A stretch of 64,000 nucleotides of DNA from Oreohelix idahoensis (taxonomy: Eukaryota > Mollusca > Gastropoda > Stylommatophora > Oreohelicidae): contig JAMPIV010016237.1 of the NCBI GenBank assembly GCA_024509875.1, positions 129,501-193,500 on the forward strand, written 5' to 3'. Positions 61,021-64,000 of the stretch are shown in pieces. The notes beneath the pieces were generated by a model. That model was given only the letters and a program-made list of their open reading frames with translations, was not told where the DNA came from and ran no database searches. Within the stretch, counting starts at the first letter, position 1, and the number at the start of each line of letters is the position of its first letter. The translations under genes were made by a program, and so were the position numbers.

Positions 61021-62429
61021 TTGGTTTCAAGTCATTGCAAACGGGATCAGTTAGATTTATAAACCCGTCTACGATCGAACGACCGCTTTCAAAATGGCGG
61101 CGTATCAGCGAAATGTGTATCGGACAGAGGAAATCGCCAACTATAAATAAAAACAGAAGGGAATCCGTATGAAAAGGATTTTACATTTCAGTACAGGGAA
61201 GGATGGTGTATAACTGCATATAAGATGTAACGGTAGGAAGTTCTCATTTACGGAGATATATGCGTAATTCGGCTGCCCACAGTTACGCTAAAAGCATGTA
61301 AACCCACTTCTGTTCTAAATATTAAAATCAACAAATAACAGTTTGGGAAATTACATGGATAGGAAGATAGAGTTTTATCAGCTGTATAAAACTAGATAAG
61401 ATGGAACTATATGGATATTATATATGCCGAGAATGATAAAGGCAAAATTTCAGTCGACGCAAAGTTCGGCCGAAATCACTGTTCGGGAAGGATTTTTCAG
61501 GCTTAGGTTTAAGCTGTGACGTCGGTACTCTCCGATACGTCCGCGCTATACGTATTTAAAGCGTATCGGTAAACTGAGCTACAGACAACGAAAGAGGGTT
61601 CAGACAGACTGGAGGCAGAGTTTCGCCACGACCCATGAATTGTGAGCGGATCGCCAGAAACATTTTTAAGTCCAGTATCTGAAGTCTGAGGGTTCCATGA
61701 AATAACTCAAACCAGACTGTCCACTATCAGAAGCCGGTGTAGTTCATCCGAGGCAATCCCACCAAAGTGCAGGACCCCAAAGAGTGAACTTGAACTGGTC
61801 ATTGGCATCCCTACTGTTGGGCCTACCAAGTCTGATATCAGCAAAGGACAGTTTCAGCAGTATCAAGTTGGAAAGATAAATGTCCTGTTTGACACTGACC
61901 ACCTATACATGTGAAACAGCCAATAGTTGAAAAACAATAAGTAACCATACAGAAACTCAGTCAACTGATGACAGTTATCCTTAAATTCAAAGGACTAATA
62001 ACAGTGATTTCAGTAACTTTATTATTTAAGATCTTGAAGTATAAACAGACCATAATAGTAATTGTGTGAATACTTTTATATATATGTATATGCTCTTTTC
62101 CAACTAGTAGAAATAGAATATTAGTGTAATTATTAAACTATTTTAACTGTACCTGAGGATTTATTCACTTCTTCCATTTGTGGTTTCAGTGAATGTTCAT
62201 TTTACTTATCCCCTAGAATATAAGTAATCATAAGATAGTCATAGGGAGGAGACACCTTAAATCCTGGTACTACTTCTTACCAACTGGGCCAGGGTTTTTA
62301 CAGTCTGACTATTTTTATGATAACAATACACCAGTGCTTATTTCTAAGACTGGGGTATTACTTGTAAGGTCAGAACTCTTTACTGGCATACTCTTACATA
62401 TAAATAATTTTAAATAACCTCCCGCTACA
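61021..62429 (+). repeat. E5 5' LTR (left border uncertain)
   Basis: Ends CCCGCTACA, one base before the primer-binding site. Contains GTATTTAAAGCG (near 61552), a possible TATA-like promoter, and AATAAAGT-free AT-rich 3' part. Only one copy is in the window. Confidence 0.6.
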
Positions 62430-62430
62430 G

Positions 62431-62448
62431 TGGGGGCTCGTCCGGGAT
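62431..62448 (+). promoter_or_regulatory. Primer-binding site for tRNA-Pro
   Basis: TGGGGGCTCGTCCGGGAT, 18 of 18 bases complementary to the 3' end of animal tRNA-Pro. It is the same sequence known as the proline PBS of many gammaretroviruses. It starts two bases after the CA of the LTR. Confidence 0.9.
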
Positions 62449-62716
62449 ATATCTTTGATATTCCTGAGCCATCTTTCTATTTCTGCTGTGTAGGAAATTT
62501 TCTTTTTTGTAAATTTTTTTTGGAAAGAGTAAACATAATAGGAAGAATAAAAAAAAAAAAAAAAATTTTTTTAGGAGTACCATTGAGTACAGATAAAGAA
62601 AGCTGTTTCATATATGGTGAAGTCAGTTTAATTAACTTTAATTTTAACTAAGTTAATTATATTGTAGTAAATTAGTTTGAGTAAGATCGCTTGCCCTACT
62701 AGACTACAGATACATC

Positions 62717-64000
62717 ATGGCTGACTTGGTCAAATTTAGGTCTGCTACACTGCAGGTGGGAAAAGAGCTTGGCATGGATGGTGATGCTCTGATCCGGTAT
62801 GTCACGACGGAATGTAAAAAGTACACTGAGAGAGAAGCAAAGCAATTAGAAGCAGAGAGAGAAGCCAAGAAATTAGAAGCAGAGAGAGAAGCCAAGAAAT
62901 TAGAAGCAGAGAGAGAAGCCAAGAATATAGAATTAGAAGCAGAGAGAGAAGCCAAGAAATTAGAAGCGGAGAGAGAAGCCAAGAAATTAGAAGCTGAGAG
63001 AGAAGAAAGGAGGTTACAAGCAGAGAGAGACCATGAGCTGAAAATGAGACAGCTTGATCTTGAACTTCAGGCTGGGACTATCACCCATGGTAATAGCTCA
63101 CCTCATTCTGCGAATAGCTATTTTCAGAACACAGCAAATGGGGCCATGAACTTCCACCTAGATCCATTTGTTGAAAAGGAGGACGCAATTGAGTCGTACC
63201 TGGATAGGTATGAAAGGCTAGCCTCTACATATGGACTGGAAAAGGAAAAATGGAGTCTAAAGTTATCCCAGGGATTGAGAGGTATTGCATATGATGTGTT
63301 TCTGAAACTCCCCAAAGAAGATCAGGAAAATTATGAAATACTAAAGCAAGCCTTACTGATCCTTTATGAAAAGAACTCTGAGGCATATAGGAAGAAATTT
63401 AGAACTTCTAAACCTCTACCTGGAGAAACATATAACCAGTTCTCAGCTAGGCTAGAAACGTATTTGTTGAAATGGAGTAGTTTAGGTAAGTATCAGAAAA
63501 CCTACGAGGATCTGAAAGAAATGGTTATGTTAGAGCAAGTGAAAGATTCCATGTCTCAAGAAATGAGGAAATTCCTTATGGAACAAGGAGCAGAGAGGCT
63601 GGAAGACATTTTGAAATGTGCAGAGAGATACCAAGCAGCTCAAGCTGAATTGATAGGAACAAAAAGGAAGCAGGTAGAAGGATATAAGCCACCACCGCAG
63701 AATACCGATTTTGACCAGATGGATCAACCACACAGATACAAGCAAAGATTTGATAATAAGGACAAGAACCCTCGGACTCAGGAAAAGAAACCCTACAAAC
63801 TGGGAGATAAGTGGTGCAAATTTTGTAAGATGAGCAACCACAACACTGATGAATGTGGGAGGAAAAAACCCCTTCATCATGCTGCATGTCTACAGGTGAG
63901 GACTTCTGTTAGGAAGGAACTGACTGTGAGTCAGAATAGCCTCCATCACCCACCTACCCAGGAGATAGTGACTGTGAATGGCAAACAAGTCACAGGAATG
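62717..64000 (+). CDS. gag: E5 Gag (open, C-terminus outside the window)
   Basis: Starts MADLVKFRSATLQVGKELG, the same start as E4, and is open for all 428 codons visible. Residues about 35-110 are a coiled coil made of near-identical EAEREAKKL units (30-bp DNA repeat). Capsid: MNFHLDPFVEKEDAIESYL, YERLASTYGLEKEKWSLKL, then YRKKFRTSKPLPGETYNQFS. The SCAN-like end is YEDLKEMVMLEQVKDSM, MRKFLMEQGAERLEDILKC. A CCHC knuckle, CKFCKMSNHNTDEC (about 63814-63855), follows, then the run-in to protease (VTVNGKQVTG). It would assemble particles and package RNA. Confidence 0.9.
   Translation, partial: MADLVKFRSATLQVGKELGMDGDALIRYVTTECKKYTEREAKQLEAEREAKKLEAEREAKKLEAEREAKNIELEAEREAKKLEAEREAKKLEAEREERRLQAERDHELKMRQLDLELQAGTITHGNSSPHSANSYFQNTANGAMNFHLDPFVEKEDAIESYLDRYERLASTYGLEKEKWSLKLSQGLRGIAYDVFLKLPKEDQENYEILKQALLILYEKNSEAYRKKFRTSKPLPGETYNQFSARLETYLLKWSSLGKYQKTYEDLKEMVMLEQVKDSMSQEMRKFLMEQGAERLEDILKCAERYQAAQAELIGTKRKQVEGYKPPPQNTDFDQMDQPHRYKQRFDNKDKNPRTQEKKPYKLGDKWCKFCKMSNHNTDECGRKKPLHHAACLQVRTSVRKELTVSQNSLHHPPTQEIVTVNGKQVTGM
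62830..63010 (+). repeat. 30-bp in-frame tandem repeat in E5 gag
   Basis: Five to six units of GAAGCAGAGAGAGAAGCCAA plus GAAATTA, one with a 6-bp insertion (AATATAGAA), encoding the coiled coil. Confidence 0.92.

Larger units (their letters stand above)
61021..64000 (+). mobile_element. E5: Gmr1-like LTR element, 5' part, runs off the window
   Basis: LTR, perfect tRNA-Pro-type primer-binding site, leader and an open gag. The LTR start is either 61021 (TGTCGC, where E4 gag is broken, giving 1.41 kb) or 61515 (TGTGACGTCGG, like the start of the E3 LTR, giving 0.92 kb). The pol region lies outside the window, so its domain order is inferred from relatives. Confidence 0.8.

Overview
The window is animal nuclear DNA made almost entirely of transposable elements. 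I find no host gene, rRNA, tRNA gene, operon or CRISPR array. Mariner, CR1-like and RTE-like LINEs, a tRNA-derived SINE and several Ty3/Gypsy-type LTR retroelements point to a metazoan, probably an invertebrate. The species cannot be fixed from sequence alone.

The main content is a group of LTR retroelements whose pol order is protease - integrase (with GPY/F module) - reverse transcriptase - RNase H. Integrase lies upstream of RT, the reverse of ordinary Ty3/Gypsy elements, as in the Gmr1-like group. Their Gag carries a coiled coil followed by a capsid segment that reads like a SCAN domain, a second Gmr1-like trait. E1 (about 3.7-8.4 kb, 5' truncated), E2 (28.8-37.3 kb, LTRs at both ends) and E3 (43.9-53.5 kb, two 2.1-2.2 kb LTRs, 5-bp target duplication) show the pol order directly. 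An RT remnant (2.1-3.3 kb, minus), a gag remnant E4 (60.1-61.0 kb) and a gag-bearing element E5 running off the right edge (61.0-64.0 kb) belong to the E3 lineage. All pol copies visible in full are broken by stops or frameshifts. E5 gag is open as far as it can be read.

Layout: 0-2.1 kb unassigned; 2.1-8.9 kb Gmr1-like remnants; 9-11.3 kb nearly featureless; 11.5-13.6 kb two LINE fragments with abutting 5' truncations; 14.6-28.7 kb a mosaic of diverged interspersed repeats (families P and R, a 1.2-1.5 kb inverted repeat with a MITE in each arm, LINE 3' ends, minisatellites); 28.8-37.3 kb E2; 37.6-39.4 kb RTE-like LINE (minus); 40.2-43.4 kb a third R-family copy split by a short retroposon-like insertion (12-bp duplication) and a Tc1/mariner-superfamily transposon with an unusually long D-to-E spacing (about 83 residues); 43.6-55.0 kb a nested stack; 55-57.8 kb featureless; 57.8-59.7 kb CR1-like LINE (minus); 60.1-64 kb E4 and E5.

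The nested stack is the clearest history: an 85-bp tandem repeat was hit by a mariner (TA duplication), and that mariner was then hit by E3 (CTAGC duplication) and by a tRNA-derived SINE (11-bp duplication). Subtracting the two insertions leaves a mariner of about 1.34 kb, the normal size. The 5' LTR of E3 has a 102-nt nearly pure C tract where the 3' LTR has a single C.
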